A stretch of DNA of 64,000 nt from Homalodisca vitripennis (lineage: Eukaryota; Arthropoda; Insecta; Hemiptera; Cicadellidae). A model generated the notes under the pieces. The model ran no database searches. It had not been told where the DNA came from and was given only the letters and a program-made list of their open reading frames with translations. The translations under genes were made by a program, and so were the position numbers. Location: contig NC_060207.1 of NCBI RefSeq assembly GCF_021130785.1, positions 104,841,001 to 104,905,000 on the forward strand, written 5' to 3'. Below, piece after piece: positions 1 through 10,790 of this stretch. Numbering within the stretch: position 1 is the stretch's first letter; each line of letters starts with the position of its first letter.

Positions 1-918
1 CATAGTAAATAAAAACAATTTATTCAACAAATTAATTATTGACTAGGTTTTACTTTAGTAGGTAGCTCTATAGTAATTTATGCGGTTATTAAAAATTACA
101 CATCGTTTTAATAGCAAGGTAACATAATCCAAATTGTGTTATTTTAGTTATATGTACAGTACTAATATTTTCAAATAAAACATTTTAGCGTTAAGAGGTA
201 TTTTGGTTTTATTGACAGTTGTATTCCTGCCAAATGCATAAAGAAGTCCTTGAGCGCTCTGGAATATCTTCACATAAATTAGTTTTAAAAATAGAATGCC
301 TCGCTATTTTATTACCTAACCTTAGTCCCCCTAAATCATGTAATAGGACACGATTACTGGTAAAATCTTTAAAAACCTACATAATAGAATGAATGCGCAG
401 TACTCACTGGATTTGTAACTGAAGAAATTGATTTGATTCTAGGATTCCTTTAATCTCTACAGACTAGGGAATTTGAGCGGCTGCAATTTTATTTGAAATT
501 GTATTTTTCAAGGATCGTTAATAAGTCACAGGGTTAAACATTCAATGTTGCAGGATTAGGTTTAAGCTTTCAATTTGTGTGCACATGTTGCCCTTTCACG
601 GGTAACTTCCAAGAATAACTTATTTGAGGTGACTAACGAAAAAACTGCTATAAATATTATGTATACAGTTATTTTGTTGTTATTAGTAATAATAATAGTC
701 TAATGTTAGATAAATGAATAGAAATTTATCTAATGTTATTTATTACTCAGATTAGTAAATTACATTATTTTATAGGGAGATTATGATCAATATCATTATC
801 TTGAAGATAAAAACAATGATTGTTTATGAATGAATATAGAAATTTAAAAAAATATTAGACCTGTGCACCGAATCGCTACTAGATAATAAAATCGGAAAAT
901 TCTCGTAAGAACTTTTCC

Positions 919-921
<3 letters not shown>
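1..921. other. Intergenic AT-rich DNA, no gene seen
   Basis: No open frame of useful length, recognisable protein motif or clear repeat was found on either strand. Composition is like the rest of the intergenic DNA in the window. Confidence 0.5.

Positions 922-963
<42 letters not shown>
922..963. repeat. (TA)n microsatellite
   Basis: Uninterrupted TA dinucleotides for about 42 bp, lying just before the hairpin element at 992-1122. Confidence 0.95.
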
Positions 964-967
<4 letters not shown>

Positions 968-991
968 GTATAAGTGGCAATATCCTTATTT

Positions 992-1122
992 AATTTCAAT
1001 AAACATTGAATTACAAAAAGTACTTCAATTAGTAGCACATTCACCCGGCAAGTGAGAGAGAGATCTGGGTTCGAGTCCTGGCGGAGCAAGTACTTTTTGT
1101 GATTCAATGTTTATTGAAATTT
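992..1122 (+). mobile_element. Hairpin element enclosing a tRNA-like B box
   Basis: Two 34-nt arms (992-1025 and 1088-1121) are inverted copies of each other with one mismatch, and are separated by 62 nt. The spacer contains GGTTCGAGTCC at 1068-1078. This matches the RNA polymerase III B-box consensus GGTTCRANYCC and is typical of the T arm of tRNA genes and of tRNA-derived SINEs. The rest of the spacer does not fold into a full tRNA. A minus-strand translation gives the phrase RQDSNPDL, the usual artefact of reading such SINEs. I infer a small tRNA-derived foldback element or SINE fragment; the family is not identified. Confidence 0.55.
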
Positions 1123-2989
1123 TTATATATATAACAATGAGGGTGTTTCTAACTAATTTGATCAACATTTATATGTGATAAACTATGTGTAGCAAACCAG
1201 ACCCAGTTCAAAATACGATTTCTACAATACGACGAAGAGCAAATTGAAATAATGTCCAATTCCTTTTTATGGTTTTTTTAACATATCATTTGAATGTTTC
1301 CTCTAAGTCACTTCATCAAGTCACAGTTCTCCAAATAGGGCCTAACGTCTCAGTTCGGAATTAAGAGAGTAGTCTTCAATCCACAATATGACTCCCAATT
1401 TAAGTGACAAATAACTTTTGTAAAGTGCGTACTCTAGTGATTTACGTGGGATGGCGATATGTAACCAAATCATAACCAGACACTGGTAACATAAATCTTT
1501 GACGTAGGCTTGAACGAGTCACTCATTGGACAATCTTACTGATTAGGAATATGCTGGAATTTATAGTGGTATATACGGATATATTACGGATATCTGCCTT
1601 CACCTTATTGTGGTACTAGTATAAATACCCCCAAACCAGCCAAAAAAGTACAGAAAACTGCCACTGACTTGATTTAAAATCACTACTCAGAATATGATAG
1701 TGGAATCGATTCATTATGATATATTAGATGCTGGGTATACTGTGGCCATAAGTGTGGTCTTATGTAGTATTCTCTTTCTGACCAGCGACACCATGTACTT
1801 AAATCATTGAGAGTCACGTTATATGTAGCCTACACTAAGTGTTTGTTGCCAAATTTTCAATCAATTGACATATTAAGCATATGTCATGTATGCCCATTGT
1901 TACTAAACTCAGAAGAATGTTTATCTTGTATTGAGCGAGTATCATCGATCTTAATTGTGTTCCTCTTCAATTATTTAGAGTGTGCGGACCAACCCTCGGC
2001 ACGCGTATTATGAGAAATAGAAATTTAACCAAATTAAAATTAATTATAAAAGACCAGTTCTATGCTATATTACGAAACATATCATTGCAAGCCTGGGTTT
2101 TGGTAAATAAATAGTTGTTAAATGCACTTAGGCCTGACATATATTGTTTAAACTGTGCATAAGTGTAGTAGATTAGTTTCTTATGATAGACAGTTACGAT
2201 TACTAGTATTACAACTATTAAATGAGAAATATTTACATTATTAGTAATACTAAATCCAAACGGTCAGGCTTGCAATGATACGTCTTCAACTATTGGAGGA
2301 AACACGTAAATATTTATGTCCAGTACCCTAAGGGTTACATCTGCAGGATGTGGGGCGGGGCCTTAATGCTTTTGAGATCCAAAAAGCTTAGAATTTAATT
2401 GCTTACTAGTGGAAACTTCTTGCAGATACCTGCAATATCCTCTTTGTTTAATAGTATACTACGGTTCAACAATAAAAATACGTTACATTGGGGATTTGTC
2501 AGTCACGGTGTGTACTGAGCAATGGATTACACAATACAGCAGACGTTCCATAATCAGTATTTATTGCAGTTGCACCTCGGTTTGTCTTAGGTAAAATTTG
2601 TTGTGGAAGTTTGCGTTAGATAATGGAAATAATTTATTGTTTAGTTTAATTACTTGGCTTTTAAATTACACTTATAATTGATTACAATTGATGAATGTTT
2701 GTTATATAAAAAATATACGAGTAAATATACAATTATGCAATATTTTATAAAAGCATTTAAACATATCATGGCTACAATATTACTTGTTCTGAAACGTACT
2801 CGTATTACTGTTAACATGAGCGTGTCTTTATTTCTTGAAAATATAGCTAAAATTCTACAATCTACAATAACATCTAGCTGGGGCTACAATAATCAAATCG
2901 TTAAGTATTCAGGTATAAAGTATCGGTATCGGACTCAAGTGTTTACATTGAAGAGCTGTTTATAGTAACAGAATGTTTATATTCTTCTT
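1123..2989. other. Intergenic DNA, nothing recognised
   Basis: Several short open frames occur on the plus strand (for example 1807-2013 and 2678-2965). They are AT-rich, show no family motif and have no splice-site support, so they are treated as chance. Confidence 0.45.
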
Positions 2990-3740
2990 CTTCTATGGGG
3001 AGGCTTATTGTCGTGCATTTAAGCCTCCTTTTGTGCATCCCGGAAGCACACCATGAGGCCTATAAGTGTATGGTTTTAGCAGTTCAACAAACCAAACCGC
3101 CGAAAACAGCCTATCACGTCCTCCTGGGGAAATATACCACCCTTGTCCAAACTACCAAAGATGGAATACCGCTCTCTTGCTGTTGCAGGACAATCAAAGA
3201 CAATGTGTTCAGCAGTTTCCTCCTGTTTTTCACACATTCTACAGAGCGAATCCTCCCGAAGGATGTCGACTCTGTGAAGTTGCTTTCGCAAGTGACCATG
3301 TTCTGTAATCGAACCCTTAATCTGAGAAGACACCGATCTGCTTAGTGAGAGATGCCCAGGTTGGCCAGGGCATCAGCTCTTTCGTTCCTAGGGATCCCCC
3401 CATGACCAGAAACACAACAAAAAGTCACATTGTTGATTCTGGCAAGGGAAGAAACGACTTGATAGCAATCCCAGACAAGTTTGGAATTGAACACACAAGA
3501 GTCCAGCTCTATCAGTGCTGCCTGACTATTTGTGAAAATGCTAATCGTGTTTCTCATATACCACAGACTATGGTTTTCACGAGCACACTCCATAATGACC
3601 GTGACTTCTGCCTGAAAGACTGTGGGACAATATTTATATTAATACCATATATTTTTGGAAATTCAGTTATTAAGGGCATTTCAATATTTTTAGAAGCCAG
3701 TGGGGCACGGAAAAAACGTTTCTTATTTAGGCTTAAGATA
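2990..3740 (-). pseudogene. Jockey-like non-LTR retrotransposon remnant: RNase H and C-terminal zinc knuckle
   Basis: Read on the minus strand, a first frame (about 3620-3345) resembles an RNase H domain of a non-LTR retrotransposon. It has IFTNSQAALIEL, then VWDCYQVVSSLARINNV, then SGHGGIPRNERADALANLG, which correspond to the catalytic-Asp and C-terminal motifs of that family. The first conserved Asp is Asn here (TNSQ for TDSQ). Upstream, VPQSFRQKSRS is in another frame and reads as the start of the same domain, so there is a frameshift near 3600. A second frame (3333-3076) carries HLRKQLHRVD...CRMCEKQEETAEHIVFDCP, the CCHC-type zinc knuckle that ends such ORF2 proteins. The reverse transcriptase part is absent, so this is a 5'-truncated, inactive copy. 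A short stem with arms GGAGGCTTA and TAAGCCTCC near 3000-3027 may belong to its 3' end. Confidence 0.85.
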
Positions 3741-3789
3741 AACTTACACACCAAATCAAAAGCTTCTATCTTTTATCTTTTTTGATCAC

Positions 3790-4260
3790 CGTTGATCATT
3801 AAATTAGTCAATCAGAATTTGTATTGTGTGTCTTTTAAACTGTGCTACCATTAGTAAATAAACAATACATCCGGCCCATTAGGATGATGAAGTAGGTAGA
3901 TTTTGTGACAACTGAAATGTTAAAAATGTATTCTTATGGAGTTTACATGTACTCAATATTTTGAAAACTGTTTGAGATACAAAGATACTGTTTGTTCATA
4001 CAAACATGTGTGGTAATGTTACAAGCATACCAGAACACTGTTTGTTTTTTCTATAAGTTCATCAAACAGAAGTTGATATATCTTTACCGCTTGATCGGCC
4101 ACAGAATTAAAACGGCGTACCGAGCTGGACAACGAATTTTTTATAAGAATTATATATTATTTACAAGAATTTTGCAAAACGTTAAAATCTTTTTTGGTTA
4201 TTTTTGGGACACTAACCGTTTCTACAAGTTGCGTTATATTGCATTTGATAATAAAATGTA
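3790..4260. other. Intergenic DNA, nothing recognised
   Basis: AT-rich sequence with one open frame (3992-4261) that has no recognisable motif. Confidence 0.4.
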
Positions 4261-4329
4261 GTATGTATATACAGGGTTGGGAAAAGTGTGGAAACGGCTG
4301 TATATACTTGGAACTGCATTCTCTACAAA

Positions 4330-5190
4330 TACCAAATTCAGCACACTATAACAAGTGCTGATATAAAACACAATCAGCTTTCTTATTACCAGTTTGGATT
4401 TATAAAGGATAAATCGATGATAGACACAATGTGGGTATTGTAAAGGGCTGGAAAGTCGAAATCCGTAGGTGTGTTTGTACCGAATGGACAAAATACATGG
4501 GACCGGAGATCTCTGAGGTCTTAGTAATACATACACGGCGTTGTAAAGTTTACTTATAAGTTGGACTATTGCAAATAAAATCTACAAAGAGCACTTGTAG
4601 ATGTTAAAATAAAAATACGGTTTGCTGCCAAACTAGAGTAATAATTAACTAAAATTATACCTTGGAGGGGTGGGTCTAGTTGCCTTAATCACTTAATACA
4701 ACTTAAAAATGACGTTGATGTCGACTTAAATACGGCGTCAGCATCGTATCTCGACTGCAGCTGTAGTCACAAAAAGGTAGATTGAGTCAAAGTAGTCGTC
4801 AAAGAATAATCATTTTAGGACTTGTTGAGGATGATGAACGTAAAGTTGGACTCAAAAACTCGCGAACAAGGCGCGTGCGATGGTAACTGCTACAAAGTTC
4901 AAGTGAGAAAAAATGATTACTCATGCCAAGAATTTAGCTCCAGGACATTGGAGAAAAATAATGCTAACCAGTAATGAGTAACGGGGTTGCGAATATATTT
5001 AAATACACTTTATAATGAAACTAGCGGTACATGTTTAGGTATGGAGGTATGGAGTCCCTCAACAATATATTATCTTTCCCAGTCTCATTCACTTTATGTC
5101 AATGACATAAAATCATCACTGACGCGCGGGCAATCATGCAATATGCAGATGATTCGACTCTGCTTCAATGTCAATATATATATAGTTTAG
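4330..5190 (+). pseudogene. Degenerate non-LTR reverse transcriptase fragments
   Basis: Two pieces of a reverse transcriptase can be read on the plus strand. Near 4390-4440 is QFGFIKDKSMIDTM, matching the conserved QFGFRKGKSTxDA segment of Jockey-like enzymes. Near 5050-5165, read across small indels, are GVPQ, then LYVNDI, then QYADDSTLLQC, which holds the YADD catalytic motif with both aspartates. The two pieces are about 740 bp apart, roughly twice the usual spacing, and the DNA between them has no RT motif. Either an insertion separates them or they come from two insertions. Stops and frameshifts throughout make this inactive. Confidence 0.7.
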
Positions 5191-7277
5191 GAAAATAAAG
5201 ACAATTAATGTAACCCGGTTTAAAAAATTTAAAGTTAGAAAATGTAAGTAGAAATGGTACAACTAAATATACAAATATTAATTTTAATAGTAGTTTTGGG
5301 TGAACAGATATCATGGATGTACAGGACTCACTTTATCACGAATGTTAGTAATTCAGAAAGACTTAAAGCTCTCAGTGATTGCTAAACTGAATTTAGCTCC
5401 TTCACTAGAGGATGACCCTCGGGAACATGCTCACAGGACAGCTAATCTACAGTGATCGTTTCTATAAGGTTTATACTGTTATTTGTAGTTCCTTTATGGC
5501 TGGAACTTATGAAATGATAAAGTTTCATGTAGACATAATTTTTTTTGTGAAAACCAAAATATTTATTCATGTTAAGGTATATTATTCATAAGTACATACA
5601 TACCTTGTATCGCGCATCCATGGATGGAAGGGGCAAATATGCTTGAGGTAAAAAATTAAAATTTTAGCAAATTATTTTAAATGTGAGCAATACTTATTGT
5701 CCGCACCCGTGATCACTATAAAAATTATTTTTCTTATTTATCTGAATCGTTAATAACTTTATTATATATAAAATATACCCAAAAACATTTGCTACAGAAT
5801 CACTATTTATTTTATTTTAATACAAATATTTTAATTTAAATAGTTTATTAGAATTTAAATTAATTTAATATCTAAGCAAGATATCTTTGTATATAGACAG
5901 GTCCAAACCTTGCTGACTTCCTCATCGAATTTTATAGTTCCTCTGTCCATAAATGAGACAAATGTCTATATTTTACATAGTAAAGAAGTTCTTGAATAAT
6001 AATACTGGCAAAACATAGTAGCGCCAGCAGCTTTCTCTCTTACATAGAGCACATTCTTTTTCACACTTTCTTCATTACCTAAGTGGCCTAGAAAGCATGA
6101 ACTCGCTCATAGTTTAATGTTGTGTACTTGTCGGTATTGTTAGACCGCATTCCTCACCCAGGCGTCTAAGTAAATGACTAACTCAAAACTTAATATAATA
6201 CCATGCTCCCAAATTATAATTAACTGTCATTTGTTTCCATAAATCAGATTTCAATAAAAGAAAGCAACCAATAAGAATTAATCAAAACAAATAAACTCTA
6301 ATGTACAAGTGTAAATGTATAAGAACGCTAAAAGACAAAAATACATTTTTTAAAGTAAAATATATAATCAGTGCATCCGAATAATGAATTGTACAACTTT
6401 ATGTTCAAGAGATTGCTTTTTATAAAAAGGATCATTTTTTAACTCTGTTCAAAATTAAAGAATATATCAACCTAATATAAAATCTTAAGAAATAATGTTT
6501 TTCAATAGTTATGAATGTTTTTCTAGTTCAGCTGACTCATTGAAGGTAATCCATTGTGTGTGTAATCAAATAATTTTATGTGTAATAAACATTTTCCCAG
6601 TCTGGACCAAGTATTCCTGGAATTTAATATTATATTCAAAGGTGAACTGTTATATCCTTTATTTAACTACTGCACTATACATGCTTACTTTAATATAAAA
6701 TTGTATTTTTTAGATGTTTTTAACAAATATTGCGATACACACTTTACTTATTCGACAAACATAGCACTTATTTATATCTCGATCAGTCAAAATAACAACA
6801 TAGACCACTGATTAATATTAATTCTGTTGTTTTATTCTATAAGCAAATCCAATATATTGTAAAATGTCGTAAGGTCACTTTTGTTTTCACCTCTTTAATA
6901 AAGAAAATAAGAACGTTAGTAATGTTAAAGATATTAAACGTACCCAGAAACTGCCCAGCACAATCTAAGGAGGCAATTAGTAAACAGACCGACCATTGAG
7001 TTATGAATCTAACTCGTAGTACTGAAATTATTCTAAAAGGTGAGATTATGGGATCTGATTTTCAGGAGTCGTCATAAATATGCATATCTTGATCTACCCA
7101 AGGACAATAAGAACATCATGTACTTAACATAAAAAAATGTAGCAGTTCCAAGATAGGTTTATAAATTTGTTAGATTTGGTATTGAAATTAGTTATGGAAG
7201 ATCCTACTCTTTTATAAACACATCGCAATGGGTGAATATGGCATTATTAAATGTTTTTACATAAATAGTTCCAAGAT
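5191..7277. other. Intergenic AT-rich DNA
   Basis: No protein motif, RNA gene or clear repeat was recognised. Short frames around 6495-6811 are very AT-rich and look like chance. Confidence 0.4.
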
Positions 7278-7650
7278 TAGGGTAAGAGGTACAATTGTTG
7301 TCAGGGGTACAGAAATTGGCATCTTTTTACTCTATTCACTATAATAAGAGTGCTTCATACTCTGTGGAGAAAACAGATAGATCTCGACATTCCCATATGG
7401 GTGTAGCACATGTTCTTTCAGTGGAAGTCAACACATGCCTTTTCTGTTATATGCTATTTACAAATCTCTACAAGGTAAGCATTTCACATCTCTTTCCTTA
7501 TTAGTTTGTTAAGAAACATGATTTACAAGATCCTCTTAAACAACAGTAATAGTAATTTTTATACATCTCATATTTATTTTACTTGAACTTCGAGGGTAGA
7601 CTTTTGGTTATTTTTGGCAACACAACCTTAAAAATGTTATCATTAAGGGG

Positions 7651-8144
7651 GTGCCAATAACTAAACCATGTAAGTGGTCATGTTATAGTAGTTGGCACTT
7701 GTGTGCCAATAACTGTACCCCTCTGAAAATAGGGTGTTTTAGTTGTTGGCATATTTAGGATTTTCTTTTGTAATACATACTTAAATATAAAATAATTTAA
7801 AAGTAATGAATTTACCTGAATATATGCAACTTTTCACCATTAAAAAAATTGTTTAGCTGAATATTTATTTCTTTGCTTATAGTTTTATGGTAATTTTTAT
7901 AATTGCATTACAATCAGTGTGAATCATTTTAAGAAACTTACATTAAAAACGATATAATTAAAATACATTGATATAATTCACACCAGTTACTTCACCTTTT
8001 AGGATTCCAATAGACTCCCATAAAAGTAGTTTTATGTATGAAATTGAAGCAAATCACCCTTTAATGTCTACTTTCGGATTGTGCCAATAACTAAACCATA
8101 AAACCTTACTGATTCAGTTGTTGGCTAAAGGACGCCAACGACTG
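7651..8144. promoter_or_regulatory. Left subterminal repeat cluster of the pogo-like element
   Basis: Copies of a motif near GTGCCAATAACTRWACC occur in both orientations: direct at 7651, 7703, 8081 and 8133 (degenerate), inverted at about 7687, 7741 and 8115. The terminal repeat itself holds a further variant. Such clustered subterminal copies are candidates for transposase binding sites; that role is an inference. They lie inside or next to the 5'-UTR intron (7475-8280). Confidence 0.7.
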
Positions 8145-8307
8145 AAGAATGCTTTAATAAGGTATTTTGATTGTTGACAGCTTAGATATTTTCTTTCTTG
8201 TGCCTCATAAAGTTCCTTACTGCATTCCCTAAATTTTATTATACATTAAAAACGGATTAGTTTTGTTTTCTTTTGTTTCAGAAATGTTAACTTAAATCCG
8301 ATCCAAA

Positions 8308-9811
8308 ATGCCAGGGAAAAAGTACAATGAGGCTGATCTAGAAGCTGCAGTAAGTGAAATGAGAAGAGGAGGCATATCCAAAAAAGCAGCATCAATTAAA
8401 TATAAAGTACCAACATCTACTATCTAGTTTCGGTTAAGTAATAAATTTGTAAAAAAGAAAAAGGACCTGAAACCATTTTAAGTAAAGAAGAAGAAGGGGT
8501 TTTGGCTAAGTGGGTAAGTGAATGCTGCAGGAAAGGATTTCCCAGAAGAAAAGAGGAAATTTTGATTAGTGTTCAAGAATTCTTGGATTTTAACAAAAAG
8601 AAAACCATATTCAAAAATAACTAACCTGAAAGAGAATGGTATCGAGCTTTTTTACCACGTCATCCAGAAAGAGGATGGTATCGAGCTTTTTTACCACGTC
8701 ATCCAGAAATAATACAAAGAAAGTCTGAAGCTGTGATCAACGGAAGTTCCTGTGTTAACGAATCAAACATAAAAAATTGATTCGTCAAAATAGAAAGTGT
8801 TTTAAAGTGTTTTGTAGCAAGTAATCCAAAATGAGCAAAAAATTAATGAGTTTTATCTTCTATACAGGTTGTGGGAGGAATTTGAGAGAGGCAAAGTATA
8901 TTCGATCAAGAGGGTTTGGACTGACAAGTGTACCTAGATAGAAGATATTTCTAAAGAATGCACAGTTTTGACAGAGAGTGACAAAATACAGTTTTAGCAT
9001 GACTACTCAACTCCAACAAAGAAGTTATTGGATCGGCCAACCCAAAGTGTATCTACACCAGTAGCTCAAGGTGAGTCTACTCCTATGACCTAAAGCAGTT
9101 CTAACAGTTCAATATTAGCTGACGTCTTGACATGGTCAGAAACACCTAGACGTAAAGGAACTAGAATATTATTTAAAGGGCGCAATTTGCTATAACTTCC
9201 AAGAAGTGGAAAGAACTTTTTGAAGAGCAGGGAAAAAAGAGAAAGAGGAAGAGTTAGCCAAAGCTGAACGAAAAAGAAAAAGAGAAGAAGCAAGAAAGAA
9301 AACAAAAGACAACAAAACGGCCAAAAAAGTGAAGAAAGAAAATCTTATGGTTAAAAAATGCAAACAAAATAGTATTTTTCTCATAAGCCCAAATGTTGGC
9401 TTCACTGTTAGAAGTGGATGAGCAGAGGCCACTAATGCAAGAAAAGTAAAGCTAAAAGTTTTAACTATGAAGGACACTAATTCTTTAAAGAACAAAAGTA
9501 CAAAGTCAGAAATGGTAAGGAAGATCGAAGAATGCTCCAGTCTTGAATATGATGATAAAAAAGCCAGTACTGCACTTGTTGATTATGTTACCCCTACGTC
9601 CAGATTGGGGAAGAAAAATGTAAAAACTAATTTTTCAGGACTATGCTACTCTTGCGGGCGTGGTTTTAAAGCTGAGGATGAGGCTGTAGATTGCGACATT
9701 TGTGATAAAGTGTACCATGTAAAATGTGCTGTCCGAGAAAGTGGCCATATTAATAAAGACGACCCGGTATTTGTCTGTAAGCCTTGTTTACAATTTGGCG
9801 ACGAAATATGA
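8308..9811 (+). pseudogene. Transposase-derived gene of the pogo-like element (psq HTH, CENP-B-like region, PHD-like finger), broken
   Basis: The start ATG at 8308 follows a 3' splice site at 8280. The protein opens MPGKKYNEADLEAAV, a pipsqueak-type helix-turn-helix with KKAASIKYKVPTSTI as its recognition part. A stop follows, then a frameshift into GPETILSKEEEGVLAKWV and SVQEFLDFN-like sequence, then EWYRAFLPRHPE. This order is the CENP-B/Tigger DNA-binding module. A 39-bp segment encoding WYRAFLPRHPE is tandemly duplicated (about 8632-8709). The DDE catalytic region expected next is not recognisable, so an internal deletion is inferred. The end is a Lys/Glu-rich tract and an intact frame (9467-9811) with a Cys/His pattern CYSCG...CDICDKVYHVKC...CKPC, a PHD-like zinc finger, ending at TGA 9809-9811. 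The protein would have acted in the nucleus on its own terminal repeats. Confidence 0.85.
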
Positions 9812-10297
9812 CAAGACTTGAATTTAAATTTGTAGAATAAATGTGGAGTTAACACTTATTCTTAACAATTAAGTTTTAGATCGAATTTAGTACGACTTAA
9901 TACTTTTTTTATACAAAATAAAAAGTATTTTAACTTGTATTTTTGATACGTTTTTGTATTGTAATTTGATTTTTATTGTACACGTTTGTTTGTACCTCCA
10001 CACTGTTTTTACTTCTACAAATATTATACATTTTGTAATATTTATATTTTTTTATTTAATTGCTGAATTAAGTTTATTGATTAGCATGAAAAATAAACAG
10101 TATGTCGTAGCTGTATATATTTTTATATGAAGGGGCCTAGTCTAAGGCAAAATGTGTAATATCAATAAATTTGTTTAAATTTTCAACAAATTTTCTTTAA
10201 CCTATTACAAATTTATTTTGACATAGTAGCCTATCTTACAGACAATTTATTACACTATAACTACTCATTAGAGAGGAAAACATAAAAAATATATTCA

Positions 10298-10571
10298 GTG
10301 TCAACTACTGTACCCCTTGGGTGCCAATGACTGCAAAATGTGTGCCAACAACTATAGTTTGTGTACCTTTTTTTTGTAATTGATAATATATATATATATA
10401 TATATATACATATATATATGTAAGAGAAACAAATAAAAATAAAAAAGTATTTTAGAATTTTAAAGCTTCAAATAACATATTTAACAACTCAAATCACCAA
10501 TAATTCCGAATCCACTTTTATAGGTTATATTTTAAAAGTAAATTTTCTCTTAAAGTGCCAATAACTGTACC
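10298..10571. promoter_or_regulatory. Right subterminal repeat cluster of the pogo-like element
   Basis: Four direct copies of the element's motif occur at about 10298 (TCAACTACTGTACCCC), 10321 (GTGCCAATGACTGC), 10342 (GTGCCAACAACTATAG) and 10555 (GTGCCAATAACTGTACC). The last runs into the terminal inverted repeat. A (TA)n tract lies between them at about 10386-10408. Confidence 0.7.
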
Positions 10572-10589
10572 GCTTACCCTATGTTATTT

Positions 10590-10790
10590 TAATAACATCA
10601 TAAACGTGAAAGTGCTTTTGTTTGTTTTGCTTTCGCGTGTAAACTTTTCATACAACTAGCCATTGTAATGAAATTTTACATAGACATTCTTAGGATCCCT
10701 GGGATTATATAGCTATTCTCATTTTGAATAACCTTCCTGGCTATTTCTCACTGGTCTCTAAAGCTATTGAAAATTCCGTCTTGGCCACTA
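10590..10790 (+). repeat. Dispersed repeat, family B
   Basis: This stretch aligns by eye with the reverse complement of 36070-36265. Shared marks are a GTGAAAGTG/GCGAAAGTGACT start, TTGTTTTG, a TTCTTAGGATCCCTGG-like core (TTCCTTAGGGTCCCTGG in the other copy) and CACTGGTCTCTAAAG. There is no coding content. It abuts the right end of the pogo-like element. Confidence 0.6.

Larger units (their letters stand above)
7280..10579 (+). mobile_element. pogo-like DNA transposon (Tc1/mariner superfamily), complete ends, internally deleted
   Basis: The ends are inverted copies. The left starts GGGTAAGAGGTACA and the right ends TGTACCGCTTACCC, each flanked by TA (7278-7279 and 10580-10581), the target duplication of the Tc1/mariner superfamily. 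The element is 3.3 kb. It carries a transposase-derived gene on the plus strand with a 5'-untranslated exon: donor CAAG|GTAAGC at 7474/7475, intron to 8280, acceptor TTTGTTTCAG|. The encoded protein has a pipsqueak/CENP-B type N-terminus and a PHD-like finger at the C-terminus, as in some insect pogo/Tigger-related proteins. Both ends are rich in copies of a motif close to GTGCCAATAACTGTACC, described separately. The gene has stops and frameshifts and no visible DDE core, so the copy is non-autonomous. Confidence 0.88.

Noticed and set aside
1026..1087. Possible tRNA gene
   Set aside because: Only the T-arm/B-box part fits; no acceptor stem or anticodon arm pairs across the segment.
844..1107. 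Minus-strand open frame of 87 codons
   Set aside because: It is a translation of the tRNA-like segment (RQDSNPDL) and of the (TA)n tract (IYIYIY run). It is not a gene.
9190..9495. Minus-strand open frames opposite the Lys/Glu-rich part of the transposon gene
   Set aside because: The Phe/Leu/Ser-rich peptide is the antisense reading of the plus-strand coding sequence.
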